Shown one piece after another: positions 57,401 to 61,735 of a DNA stretch of 64,000 nucleotides (positions are counted from its first letter, which is position 1; each line of letters begins with the position of its first letter). The DNA is from Norana najaformis (Eukaryota; Annelida; Clitellata; Crassiclitellata; Hormogastridae), in contig OZ029928.1 of NCBI GenBank assembly GCA_964023275.1, positions 124,001 through 188,000 on the forward strand, given 5' to 3'. Below the pieces are notes generated by a model. It was not told the DNA's origin, searched no databases, and was given only the letters and a program-made list of their open reading frames with translations. Made by a program: the position numbers and the translations under genes.

Positions 57401-59697
57401 GCCATCCTCATTATCCTTTCTGCATATAGGTTAAATAGGAATGGGGACAGAATGCATCCCTGCCTCACTCCTTTCTTTATTTTGATTCTTTCAGTATCTC
57501 CAAATTCAGTTCTTATTACCGCAATCTGTTCTTCGTACAATCCCTTGAGAAGTTGTATCAAGTGCCTTGGTATTCCCATTTCTATTAAGGTTTTCCACAT
57601 CAACTCATGATCAATGCAATCGAATGCCTTACTATAGTCAATGAAGCATATGTATAATTTTTGTCCATACTCCTTTTGTCTCTCCATTATCCACCGCATG
57701 TTGGCGATATGATCACGAGTTCCGCGGGATTTCCTAAATCCTGCTTGGTTATCTGGAAGCTCCCTCTCTATTATGTTCTCCATTCTTTTATGTATTATTT
57801 TAAGTAGTATTTTACTTATGTGCGATATCATTGCTATGGTCCTGTAGTTTTCACACTCTCTCGCATCTCCTTTTTTGAATATAGGGATAAAGATTGAGCT
57901 CTTCCAATCCTCTGGCCATTTTCCGGTTGTCCATATGATATTGCACATTTTTGTTATTGTCTTTGTCATTGCGCCATCTCCTGCTTTTACCATTTCTATG
58001 GGTATCCCATCCGGACCCGGTGCTTTATTGTCCTTCAGTTGTCTAATTGCCCATTCCACCTCTGCTTCCAAAACGTCCGGTTCCTTTTCATGTTCTGATG
58101 TATCGATTCGTTCTTTCATTACTCTCCTATCTTCACTGTACAGCTCCTCTGTGTATTCTTTCCATCTGTTCTTCATTTCCTCTTCGTCTGCGATTATGTG
58201 TCCATCCCTTGACCTCATTGATCCCATTCTTGGTGTGAATTTTCTCGTTATTTCCCTCACTTTTGAAAACATTTCTTTAGTTCTTCCTTTCTTTCCCTCT
58301 TTCTCCATTTCCTTGCACATTGCATTTAGATGTTTTTCTTTGTCTATACGTGCTTGCTTTTGGAATGCTCTATTCATTTCTCGTACCTTGTTTTTGTCTC
58401 CTTCTTTTTTTGCCTCCTTTCTTTCTACAGCTATGTTGATAGCATCCTTCGAGAGCCACGGAGTTGTTGTGACTTTCTTTTTCTTTGGAATGTGTTTCTC
58501 AGCAGTTTCTAGTATTATTCCCTTCACCTTCTCCCATAGGTGGTTCGTGTCCTCATCTATCATCGTCTCGTCCCTCTCTAATATTTCAAACCTATTCCTT
58601 ATTTCCGTTCTGTATTCCGGTGTAATTCCTTTGCAGTCATACGTGTTCAGTCTTTCTCCTTTTTTCAATTTCTTCAATTTCGTTTGCACTGTTGCCACTA
58701 ATAATTCATGATCAGTTCCACAATCCGCGCCTGGTCTCGTTCTTACATCCCTTATCGTGCTTTTCCATCTTTTGTTTATCAGTATGTAATCTATCTGATT
58801 CCGATGTTTCCCATCTGGTGACGTCCAAGTGTACAGCCTTCTTTTTGGCTGTTCAAACCATGTATTCATTATTCCCAAGTTGTTCCCATCGCAAAACTCT
58901 ACTAATCTTTCTCCTGCCTCATTTTGTTCTCCTAGTCCATGACCTCCAATCGTGTCCCCTGCTCCTCCGACGTACTTTCCCACCTTCGCATTGAAGTCAC
59001 CAATGACCATTATTACATCTCCCTTAGGGATTCTATCTATTGTACTTTGCAGCTCATTGTAGAACTTTTCATGCTCTTCTTCTTTTGCTATCGATGTTGG
59101 TGCATACACCTGTACAATTGTTATGTTAACTTTCCTTCCCCGAAATCTAAGGCTTGAACCCTTACTCTCCGCGTCACAAGCCAAGCGCTCTATCCATTCG
59201 GCTACTGTGCCTTATTGCATTGTTTTGTTGACATTCTTGGAGGTTTGAGTACATTGTTCAAATATTAGCATCCTAAGCAATTGATTTAAACCAACTGTTT
59301 GTCAGTTGTTATTTTTAAGATACCATGATGTTTTTCTCTTCATCTTTATTAATGGTGCTGATGCACTTTGCCTGTGATTAAGCTGGTTCTCTTGCCATAT
59401 GATAGCTGTTGGGTATCAATGAAATACTGAGTCCAATATGCAGTGCATTGGTTGCTTTTTAGCAAAATGAAGAAGTCGATAAGAGGTGTCACTGGAAACA
59501 TGGACCAGTGTGATGATGATGATTCACAGCCTCAAACTGAGAAAGAACTGGAAATTGTCAAGCATTACATCAGTCTTTTCTGCCCCACCCCTGCAGCTCA
59601 AACCAATGTCTCAGCGGAGGAAACTACACGGAAGTATCGTGGAAGAACTTTACTTGCCAGTGCGAGGAAGGATTCGGTGGAAAGACCTGTGGACAAG
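30090..59697 (+). CDS. Large modular gene: jelly-roll modules plus repeated A-B-C exon triads with EGF ends
   Basis: Overall model joining the exons listed below. Order: two galactose-binding-like modules (30090-31727), C1 (33283), A1 (35118), B1 (36614), C2 (37039), A2 (37920), B2 (40711), C3 (41651), A3 (42709), C4 (45441), A4 with fused B (47296), C5 (47724), A5 (48638), B5 (52494), C6 (53400), A6 (54365), B6 (55111), C7 (59463). High cysteine content, EGF-like modules and no basic or nuclear features suggest a secreted or cell-surface protein. Signal peptide and any membrane segment lie outside what I can see. Five of six A exons begin with two bases that complete the codon left by a phase-1 C exon. 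No named ortholog is assigned. Many exons carry frameshifts, so the locus may be a pseudogene or an imperfectly assembled gene. Confidence 0.6.
30785..30870 (+). repeat. G1 element with compensated hairpin
   Basis: TAGCACC (30803-30809) pairs with GGTGCTA (30833-30839). Both arms differ from the usual AGCGCC/GGCGCT by one base each, in a way that keeps pairing. Confidence 0.7.
30901..30958 (+). CDS. Exon: start of second galactose-binding-like module
   Basis: A 58-base exon between TATGTTTTTCCAG and GTATTT. It reads PHSLTRADVYMDGIDCMSA and ends in phase 1. ADVYMDG is the strand motif also seen in the first module (NDVCFDG). The trailing G joins the GA of the next exon (31323) as Gly, in phase with GDEKIRIGASCYFELF, so the splice is well supported. 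Confidence 0.55.
31323..31727 (+). CDS. Exon: main part of second galactose-binding-like module, one in-frame TGA
   Basis: A 405-base exon between TTTTTCTGACAG and GTAAGT, starting with two split-codon bases and ending in phase 1. It reads DEKIRIGASCYFELFINGF, then SGSHVIGIHM, TGA at 31469-31471, CPNSPTLKGF, KDVKWKCSHSFPEGW, SSDVSAWTGAIIV and finally ETNWIWEAGSDVYELYCR. The sequence WKC...GW...S.W...A...NWIW...YCR is the signature of the module family. One stop in 134 codons with no frameshift suggests a point change or base error rather than long decay. Selenocysteine is possible in principle but unsupported. Confidence 0.65.
31728..32371. other. Intron with GAT and CAC simple repeats
   Basis: GAT-rich stretch 31970-32060, an AATGATAAT run and (CCACCA)n at 32219-32275. 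The ORFs over them are low complexity. No exon seen. Confidence 0.5.
32372..32660 (+). repeat. T2 element, long copy
   Basis: GTAATCGTAAACTCTAGATT, TCTACAGAGCTCAGCAAAAG, TGTTCACAGGTGCTTAGTCA, CCCAGGTCAAGACC, GATGTTTGGAATTGGATCTG, GAAGAAGAGGAATCAG and TTTTGAGTGGAAGACATGC. Together with 42370 and 61035 it defines a roughly 290-bp family length. Confidence 0.85.
33283..33520 (+). pseudogene. Exon C1: helix plus EGF-like module, frameshifted
   Basis: Acceptor TATTCGTTCAG. The frame reads YIQEGIDQVKDQIDELPA, a helical stretch, then ACEHPCDEHKCQNSAK and stop TGA at 33449-33451. Shifting frame there continues with YDCECLPGCIGPDCES. Together this is a six-cysteine EGF-like module (C-x4-C-x4-C...C-x-C-x8-C) lacking one base near 33449. 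The donor is not obvious (GTCAGT or GTTGAG nearby). It is the simplest member of the C exon series and directly precedes the 71-bp minisatellite. Confidence 0.6.
33585..34410 (-). repeat. 71-bp minisatellite built from a tRNA-like SINE head
   Basis: About 11 units, period exactly 71 (GTGGTGGGGATATGACC at 33641, 33712, 33783 and on to 34351), nearly identical to each other. On the minus strand each unit reads TCTAGTGGTTAGCACAGTGC, TGGACTGTCC, a 12-bp palindrome CCTCTCGAGAGG and GGTCATATCCCCACC. These correspond to box A, the anticodon arm and box B of the S2 SINE (12360-12510, 25290-25365). Confidence 0.85.
34543..34880 (+). repeat. G1 element, long copy
   Basis: TTGTAATTGTAATGGAATAT head, TTATAAAGCTCCTCTTAGAG, ACAGGGCGCTCC and a body with TCAGGTGCCTCTGGAACCC and ACGATTCCAGCAAAAGGGAT. 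Layout as 52905. The ORFs on both strands are incidental. Confidence 0.65.
35118..35201 (+). pseudogene. Exon A1: short Cys-helix exon, one-base shift
   Basis: Acceptor TGTTGTATTCAG, donor GTGAGT. It begins with two split-codon bases, then PVPCEATALLKCGLDFG. After a one-base shift it reads IIICDPNGLW. The C-x7-C helix followed by another Cys matches the A exon pattern. The two-base start fits a phase-1 C exon before it. Confidence 0.45.
35202..35934. other. Intron, no feature seen
   Basis: The 124-codon minus-strand ORF at 35480-35854 has no recognised domain and overlaps AT-rich sequence. It includes a TCGAAAGGTTAGAGGTTCAAA stretch resembling a decayed tRNA-like box B. Confidence 0.35.
35935..36200. 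repeat. Pyrimidine-rich tract with 12-bp and 15-bp tandem units
   Basis: TTCTTTGTG-type units at 36040-36110, then TTCACTTTCTTCTTC units at 36125-36195. One strand is almost purely pyrimidine. The Phe/Leu-rich ORFs are artefacts. Confidence 0.9.
36614..36764 (+). CDS. Candidate exon B1
   Basis: Acceptor TTCAAATTTTAG, donor GTATGT. An open 151-base frame reads DRSTVNSGSLDLTGSNAQLD, then TEWELITCFPLSHA. It ends CA, which with the leading C of the next exon (37039) makes His in phase. It contains one cysteine and lacks the paired cysteines of other B exons, so assignment is by position and phase. Confidence 0.35.
37039..37272 (+). pseudogene. Exon C2: EGF-like, disturbed near its end
   Basis: Acceptor TTTGTTTATTTAAG, donor GTAAGT. 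It reads NVGSTKTRVASSTTGCHSF, LECVNVTLQRLAV, then CSVSHCQNYGVCDATSTGSY, TVCPSING and RLLQG. Cysteines 1-3 of the EGF module are in place. The C-x-C pair has lost residues within a TG run, and removing one T near 37260 restores YCKE and a phase-1 end. After that fix the exon joins A2 (37920) in frame. Confidence 0.55.
37920..38019 (+). CDS. Exon A2: intact Cys-helix exon
   Basis: 100 bases starting CAACCACC after GATTAAAG, ending before GTTTGT. Two split-codon bases, then TTCYLSQVSELL, DALKSFILGGLLDSC and KPLNC, with no stop. This is the clearest A exon: Cys, a roughly 20-residue amphipathic helix, then two cysteines. It ends in phase 2, matching the one-base start of B2 (40711). Confidence 0.6.
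38020..38699. other. Intron with T3 fragment
   Basis: GACTTCAGAAGTGTTGTTGT near 38635 followed by ATGCACCAGC is a T3 fragment. Nothing else recognised. Confidence 0.4.
38700..39335 (+). mobile_element. CR1/L2-like LINE 3' fragment, heavily decayed
   Basis: Recognisable reverse transcriptase C-terminal pieces in shifting frames: VRLVMHLGKRSKGFSYEMGS, SVKPARQCAEAAERL, YKSAGILNPYQTDDIEQLER (with changes), VISGKEAPNKATWGHRYKSF, KKPKGTLGRKFFSARVFALW and NVLDDDAV. Several stops, so inactive. A different family from the LINE at 15136. It lies in the intron between A2 and B2. Confidence 0.85.
39925..40056 (+). CDS. Clean 44-codon exon, phase 0 at both ends
   Basis: Strong acceptor TTTCTGTTCTCAG and donor GTAAGA flank 132 open bases reading NVVVPSDVLVTSEPSFQLPE, then TFQCPDSFCEVLATEYSN and RGCCVQ. 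Four cysteines fit the gene's character. However, A2 ends in phase 2 and B2 starts with one base, so A2 to B2 splices in phase without it. Its own phase 0/0 means it cannot simply be inserted there. It may be an alternative exon, or an extra exon with another missing. Confidence 0.45.
40711..40883 (+). CDS. Exon B2: intact Cys-rich exon
   Basis: Acceptor TTTGTTGCTTCCAG. It starts with one base, then ESNVTKSCFASISCTQEPF, YWFKSTVESQCMQTICLQT and VGQNYC. C-x5-C, a long spacer, C-x4-C and a final Cys resemble B5 (52494). AG from A2 plus the first A makes Arg, giving a continuous A2-B2 protein. The end is uncertain, with a GTGCCA donor near 40884 assumed. Confidence 0.5.
41651..41865 (+). pseudogene. 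Exon C3: helix plus Cys-rich end, frameshifted
   Basis: Acceptor GGTTCAATCCAG, donor GTATGC. It reads ASTECVQGNLVDCSSGTEVD, then stops at TGA. One frame over continues NDTRIRSLSTALSNQ, SGSCVQTDSNECKCRC and SEDITEAECKK. The first part aligns with C6 (ESCVEQGTSNCDG). The shift lies between about 41705 and 41729. It ends in phase 1, and the following G|TT makes Val with A3. Confidence 0.55.
41866..42369. other. Intron with LINE-tail-like box
   Basis: AAAAGGCGCTATATTAAGCC at 41999-42018 is typical of L2/CR1-type 3' tails. No exon seen. Confidence 0.4.
42370..42625 (+). repeat. T2 element, long copy
   Basis: TCGTAATCATAAACTTGAGA, TTTCTGCAACACTCAACG, TGCACAGGTGCTCAGTCAAA, a GCAG run, GTGGTGTTTTGAATTGGATT and GGAAGAATAGGAATCAGG. 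Confidence 0.85.
42709..42802 (+). CDS. Exon A3: intact Cys-helix exon
   Basis: 94 bases between TTTTTTTCGTAACTAG and GTCAGC. Two split-codon bases, then LSCDTNSAYIWIETP and AFLETLPASFFDSFC. One helix flanked by cysteines, as in A2. C3 plus A3 join in phase (GTT, Val). It ends in phase 2 like A2. The next B exon is not visible, and the region to C4 is occupied by T2 and RTE insertions. Confidence 0.55.
42926..44887. repeat. 37-bp target-site duplication around RTE copy 1
   Basis: TGGTTAAATTTTGTGTCATT and its continuation occur at 42926-42962 and 44851-44887 with one mismatch, directly bordering the element. Confidence 0.9.
42963..44850 (-). mobile_element. BovB-like RTE retrotransposon, 5'-truncated, copy 1
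   Basis: Same family as 56556-59144. The minus strand encodes the middle and C-terminal part of the reverse transcriptase (from about residue 260 of the other copy's frame), but the reading is broken into pieces at 44059-44799, 43896-44138, 43250-43606 and 42909-43277. It starts at a 5' truncation point (44850) and ends with the terminal repeat ACAAGGTGACAAGGTG. About sixteen single-base insertions and only about six substitutions separate it from copy 2. The plus-strand ORFs are shadows. Confidence 0.95.
44905..45190 (+). repeat. T2 element, long copy
   Basis: CGTTTTTGTAATCTCAAGAT, TTCTACAGCGTCCAAAGAAA, AACAGGCATTCAGTCAAAAC, GGATCGAGACCCAAG, GTAGGAATCAGGATAGGAT and TTTGAGTGAGATGTCTGC. Confidence 0.85.
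45441..45664 (+). pseudogene. Exon C4: EGF-like with lost Cys, two TGA and a shift
   Basis: Acceptor TTGTCGTATTACAG, donor GTACTG. In the EGF frame: LGR, TGA, DRRLVTYISRIADETHQ, TGA, VYEAYYELQAFVIAMHVKA, CDSSRFQNHGVCTNVGSSYN and CSCSAVYSGPT, then TGA. One missing base in ACCTGAACGAG would restore the last Cys and a phase-1 end. The usual second Cys is Phe (TTC). The phase-1 end then fits the two-base start of A4. Confidence 0.55.
45665..47295. other. Intron; (GATGGTG)n microsatellite, no exon
   Basis: GATGATGATGGTGGTGG-type repeat at 45759-45835. The ORF on the minus strand at 46548-46850 is unsupported. A short tandem pair CAACACAGTTGTCA occurs at 47110-47145. Confidence 0.45.
47296..47522 (+). 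CDS. Exon A4 with fused B part, intact
   Basis: Acceptor ATGACCTTCAG. Two split-codon bases, then EQTIVCEAVIDALQKVFGYL, CTNPLTPTTNTTCALHKD, and a longer part running through LEHGMMWSLQTDMSRTSS and IPDLSFFTVPRE. The start shows the A pattern (C, helix, LC). No intron follows before what should be the B portion, so A and B appear fused. The exact end is either 47517 (donor GTGAGG) or 47522 (donor GTGACC). Fully open. Confidence 0.55.
47724..47952 (+). pseudogene. Exon C5: helix plus EGF-like, at least two shifts
   Basis: Acceptor GCTAATGTTTTAG, donor GTGAGA. Frame pieces in order: EMQDVLDAVHFCVSDCSDAV, then EVVGETIRNLTLECLNEGQC and ANPSEPN, then ICVLTSTLVQSNDYGCNCSA. A last shift would give a PGFTSRN-like end. 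The cysteine order matches an EGF module after the helix. Shifts lie near 47790 and 47860. Confidence 0.5.
47953..48637. other. Intron, GAT-rich, no exon
   Basis: GATGATGATG-type stretches near 48005-48115 and a GAAT run at 48544-48563. No exon seen. Confidence 0.4.
48638..48743 (+). CDS. Exon A5: intact Cys-helix exon
   Basis: Acceptor TTGCCTATTGCAG, donor GTAAGC. It reads KMLSCSSVCDEVIFELVLNF, then VKCLSTVCISINFTS, with no stop. The helix between cysteines follows the A pattern (C-x3-C, helix, C-x4-C). Unlike the other A exons its open frame starts in phase 0, so the join with C5 would need another small shift. Confidence 0.5.
48925..49420 (+). repeat. G1-type long element
   Basis: AACTTAGATAGCACCTTCGA head, GTGTTTTAAGACGATTTGAA, GGAAGACTCTTCCAAGCAG, CCTGATAAATGCCCAAGCAC, AGCCAGTGCAGTGAAACG and TTGCAGTACTGAGG. 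This looks like the body of a widespread non-coding interspersed family. The ORFs on both strands here are incidental. Confidence 0.55.
49421..51699. other. Intron, no exon recognised
   Basis: CATA-type microsatellite at 50430-50530 and a tandem pair around AAAATTTATTACRTTACA at 50676-50745. Two related stretches (49830-49890 and 49930-49990) share TTTCACCATCTGACCATC. No supported gene. Confidence 0.4.
51700..52380 (-). mobile_element. Jockey/CR1-like LINE 3' fragment, decayed
   Basis: Minus-strand pieces: YLGVYLDQHLTWKAYI (after a shift), LIQLYCSMIYPYISHCNITW, LQKRAICTISSLPLHA, TSVFLYRFINKLLLSPFPD, YTRSSGKLCKEFARTNTRQF, then PYGIPYHLCLKM. Same reverse-transcriptase C-terminal architecture as 63085-64000 but a different, older copy. 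Contains stops. Confidence 0.9.
52494..52702 (+). CDS. Exon B5: intact Cys-rich exon
   Basis: Acceptor GTGTATATCTCTAG, donor GTGAGT. One leading base, then ILGEYQILANSITVSCVGRT, SSLTEKLLEQTYGAQDVVCQ and NPNCSMSKANECILQLHGL, ending SQNWQDNST. 69 codons with no stop, the longest clean B exon. Pattern C, helix, C-x5-C, x7-C, as in B2. The upstream A5 ends in phase 1 rather than 2, so the A5-B5 join is not exactly in phase as modelled. Confidence 0.6.
52905..53120 (+). repeat. G1 element
   Basis: TAATCGTAATAAAGAATTTA, TAAAGCACCATTTCAAAATA, GACTCATCAGAGGCGCTTCC, CTTCAACCGTTTGTGGAAAA and ACGGAAACCATTCCAAGAAG. Confidence 0.7.
53400..53613 (+). CDS. Exon C6: helix plus EGF-like module, open frame
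   Basis: Strong acceptor TTTCTATCTCACTTCAG, donor GTATGT. A fully open 214-base frame: VFLILESCVEQGTSNCDGVL, TQKTLAAVNEILAGSNITCQ, GPCDTLPCRQNDVDSYKCLC and EASFSGKYCEI. It ends in phase 1 and joins A6 perfectly (G|AA, Glu). The EGF part has five of the usual six cysteines, lacking the third. It is the best C exon and the reference for the others. Confidence 0.75.
54365..54469 (+). CDS. Exon A6: intact Cys-helix exon
   Basis: Acceptor TTTGTTATTTCCTCAG, donor GTAACG. Two split-codon bases, then TGCSLVGVRS, CFSNLTEVIADLLAPC and YNEYLRAA. Spliced to C6 it reads KYCEI-E-TGCSLV with no break. The arrangement C-x7-C, helix, LxxCxxxYL resembles small helical Cys-rich secreted domains. I do not assign a family. 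Confidence 0.7.
55111..55256 (+). CDS. Exon B6: Cys-rich exon
   Basis: Acceptor TGTTGTTTTTCTCTAG, donor GTATGT. One frame is fully open: LLTTFTVCVTQATVPAKPCN, TLTSFLVEPSVTNISYLCSV and IRTSPPNC. Another frame starts SFDYIHRVCNSSNCPSETMQ and stops after HIDLVPR, so a shift inside the exon is possible. Either way the cysteine spacing resembles B exons. The phase with A6 is off by one in both readings. Confidence 0.55.
55270..55360. repeat. (GTG)n microsatellite
   Basis: GTGGTGGTGG-type run just after the B6 donor. The ORFs on both strands here are low complexity. Confidence 0.95.
55530..56050 (+). repeat. T3 element, longest copy
   Basis: AGAAACTTCTCTAGTGCTGA, AGACAGCCTATGGCAGATAA, GTTGAAAAAGGTAAGTCTT, then a longer body with AATTCCAAAATCTGGGTCCA, GCAACCAGAAAGCTC and GCAGCACTTTGAACCTGA. 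Includes three diverged repeats of AAGGTTAAARCTGAAGTAGG (55800-55925). Confidence 0.65.
56430..59216 (-). repeat. S1 tRNA-derived SINE split by the RTE element
   Basis: Left part 56430-56555 and right part 59145-59216 rebuild one SINE. On the minus strand: AGTAGCCGAATGGATAGAGC (box A) and AAGGGTTCAAGCCTTAG (box B), then the body GTAGGGACCTTGGGCAAGTC. The 59 bases 56497-56555 and 59145-59203 are identical and form the RTE target-site duplication. Confidence 0.9.
56556..59144 (-). mobile_element. BovB-like RTE retrotransposon, 5'-truncated with long open frame
   Basis: One open frame (56563-59184, 873 codons as read) covers most of an APE-type endonuclease (QVYAPT at residues 25-30, GDFNAKVG at 62-69, NQIDYI at 129-134, TDHE at 157-160) and the reverse transcriptase (NKAPGPDGIP at 386-395, CFIDYSKAFD near 513-522, VRQGCILSPF, YADD at 616-619) to the C-terminal GRPRKKWMD region. 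The first 13 codons are read from the duplicated target DNA, so the element lacks the start of its endonuclease. The frame has no stop, which suggests recent insertion. The stop lies in the terminal ACAAGGTGACAAGGTG. It sits in the B6-C7 intron, antisense to the host gene. Confidence 0.97.
59463..59697 (+). pseudogene. Exon C7: helix plus EGF-like module, frameshifted
   Basis: Acceptor TTGGTTGCTTTTTAG, donor GTAAGC. One frame is open throughout (SIRGVTGNMDQCDDDDSQPQ, TEKELEIVKHYISLFCPTP and onward), but the EGF signature is in another: CSSNQCLSGGNYTEVSWKNF, TCQCEEGFGGKTCGQ, ending in phase 1 like other C exons. The join FCPTP-CSSNQC matches C6 (TCQGP-CDTLPC), so one base was lost near 59590. 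No A exon is found after it in the window. Confidence 0.6.
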
Positions 59698-59774
59698 GTA
59701 AGCCATATGAAAAGATTGAAGCTTTTGTTTGAATTTAAATGCTGGTTAGATCTACTTATTTCATGTTTCTAGTG

Positions 59775-59920
59775 CACGGGCTAGTATGGTTCGTGCACGG
59801 GGACCTTAAATGGCGTGGCGCCCATTCAAACGGGCAGCGGTGGTGAAGGATCTGACCCAATAAATTCATTGCAAAATGAGCAGGGTCGAGGCTATACGGT
59901 CGCTATATAAAACCTATACA
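59775..59920 (+). repeat. Interspersed repeat, family F
   Basis: GTGCACGGGCTAGTATGGTT, AAATGGCGTGGCGCCCAT, GGGCAGCGGTGGTGAAGG, AATAAATTCATTGCAAAATG and a GTCGCTATATAAAACC tail. It matches 8128-8240 in reverse. The tail is of the L2/SINE type. Confidence 0.8.
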
Positions 59921-60769
59921 TTATTATTATTATACTTTTATCACCTGTAACCACATTAGAAATGCTGTCCTAATTTTGTTATTTGCCGTTTAAGCATTTT
60001 CCTGATTCACTCTGTCTGAGGATCATTGCATAGCTACATCAAACAAGGACACTTTCTTCAGTAGTATGTTTCCCATGTTTATTGAGTGTATGTTTATGTA
60101 TTGTGGTTTTTTCCATCAGTTGATAGTTGCTTCTTAACGGTATATGATTTCTTTTGATTTGGTTTGGTTGTGTTGATATACGACATATGAGGTATTTTGG
60201 ATTTTGTGGCTTGGATTTCTGCATTTTTTCGCATTTTAACAGTTGCTTTTTTCGTGTAATGTGGTATCACTTTATCCTTATGCCAATCACACGATGCTCA
60301 ACTGTCTCAATCAGGATCGCAGCTTAATAACACAACAGATTAACAGATTCGCCTAAACGTTCCGTTACAGCTCTTCTGCCAGAAGTACAGCTCTGTATTC
60401 ATGAGTTTTACCTATTACACATATTAAAGAGGTGTGCGATGTTGTCCCTTCTGCTGAGGCTCTGACTTCTCAGCAACATCCGTCTTTGTTGTCACCTGGC
60501 AGAACATGATGCCTTATCCAGGCAACATCTTCCAAACGCTCTATGGTGTGACACGGGTAGGTTTTCTTCCATCCACTTTGAGTTAGGGCAATGTCATTGT
60601 TTATTGCAACAGAGGCTGGGGTCAGGTCAAATGTTGCACATTTAATGGGTCGGGACATAGGTCACAGAATTCTTGCATGAGGCATTTCAGATCTCGAAGC
60701 CAGCGTATCCGTGGGGGCCTGTATACAGTGAATCGTTCTTGTTATTTACATCGGTTTATTAATCTTATC
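59921..60769. other. No gene seen
   Basis: AT-rich. The minus-strand ORFs near 60039 and 60470 lack support. Confidence 0.4.
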
Positions 60770-60990
60770 TAAAATAATGACTTCTATAGCGCATTTATCA
60801 TAACGCACACGGCATCAATCGATGGTCGCTTCCAGTGAAACTGTAGCCAAAAATCGTTATTCCATTGGAGAAGTCTGGTTGAAAACTGATAGGTCAGTGA
60901 GTGAAGCCAGAGGTCAGTGAAGCCGGAGGTCAGTGAGGTCAGAGGTCAGGCTTTGATCAGTAAGCAAATTGAAACAGATGAGTCTTAAAT
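60770..60990 (+). repeat. T3 element plus short tandem repeat
   Basis: ATGACTTCTATAGCGCATTT, ATCATAACGCACACGGCATC and ATGGTCGCTTCCAG, then GAAGCCAGAGGTCAGTG-type tandem units at 60900-60950. Confidence 0.65.
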
Positions 60991-61034
60991 TTAGACATGA
61001 ATATTTGCTTAGCGACTCCTAAAAACCTCATGAG

Positions 61035-61325
61035 GGTTAGCATTTTGACCAGTATACTCTTACCAATTTCTGCGCAGGTCTTTCACTCAAAACTCTTCCA
61101 CAAATCCTGTGCTGAATTTCCCCCTTACCCTTTTCCGGTTCAGTTCTAAACACCATCCACCGATGCAGTATGACTGACTGACTGTCTTCCTGCCTGACGG
61201 ATTTTGACCTGGAACCGAACCCTTGCTGCCTATCGATTTTGTTTTGACGGAGCGCCTGTGAATAGCTGGTTCCCGTGACTTTCGTTGAGCGCTGTAGAAA
61301 TCTCGAGTTTACGATTACGATACCA
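61035..61325 (-). repeat. T2 element, long copy
   Basis: Minus strand: CGTAATCGTAAACTCGAGAT, TTCTACAGCGCTCAACGAAA, TCACAGGCGCTCCGTCAAAA, ATCGATAGGCAGCAAGGGTT, CGGTTCCAGGTC and AACTGAACCGGAAAAGGG, ending AAGACCTGCGCAGAA. Confidence 0.85.
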
Positions 61326-61554
61326 GTAGAGAGATGCCAAAGAAGTATCCAGTTTTGAAGCAATGAAATAGCGTGTTAGATGTATGACCTTGACGTTATA
61401 AGAGGTCAGCTGCGCCTTTATATCACAAAGAATCAATCCATCAATCAATCAATCGATTAGAGCTGCCTTTGCAAATCTCTAATTACAGTATTAATCAACA
61501 AGTCCATCAGTCAATCGAATAAACGAGTTCGTCTATCAATTAATAAAATATAAT

Positions 61555-61735
61555 GTAGTATGCTAGGTGGCAGCACAGACATGTGCTTTTGTTGAGAATG
61601 TTTCATTTGCACTCGTTAGGTGGCAGCATAGACGTGCTTTATTGGAAATGTTTCATTTGCATTAGCTAGGTGGCAGCACAGACATGTGCTTTATTAAAAA
61701 TGTTTAATGCGCATTCGCTAGGCGGTATCTCTGAA
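61555..61735 (+). repeat. Tandem S3 units with CTCF-core-like motifs
   Basis: Cores CTAGGTGGCAG at 61563-61573, TTAGGTGGCAG at 61616-61626, CTAGGTGGCAG at 61666-61676 and a degenerate CTAGGCGGTAT at 61718-61728. Spacing is about 50-53 bases with TTTCATTTGCA between. All are in the same orientation. CTCF binding is inference. Confidence 0.6.

Noticed and set aside
56603-58711. Long plus-strand ORFs of 335 and 278 codons, and similar ones at 43042-44857
   Set aside because: They are antisense shadows of the RTE reverse transcriptase frame, with hydrophobic composition and no family match.
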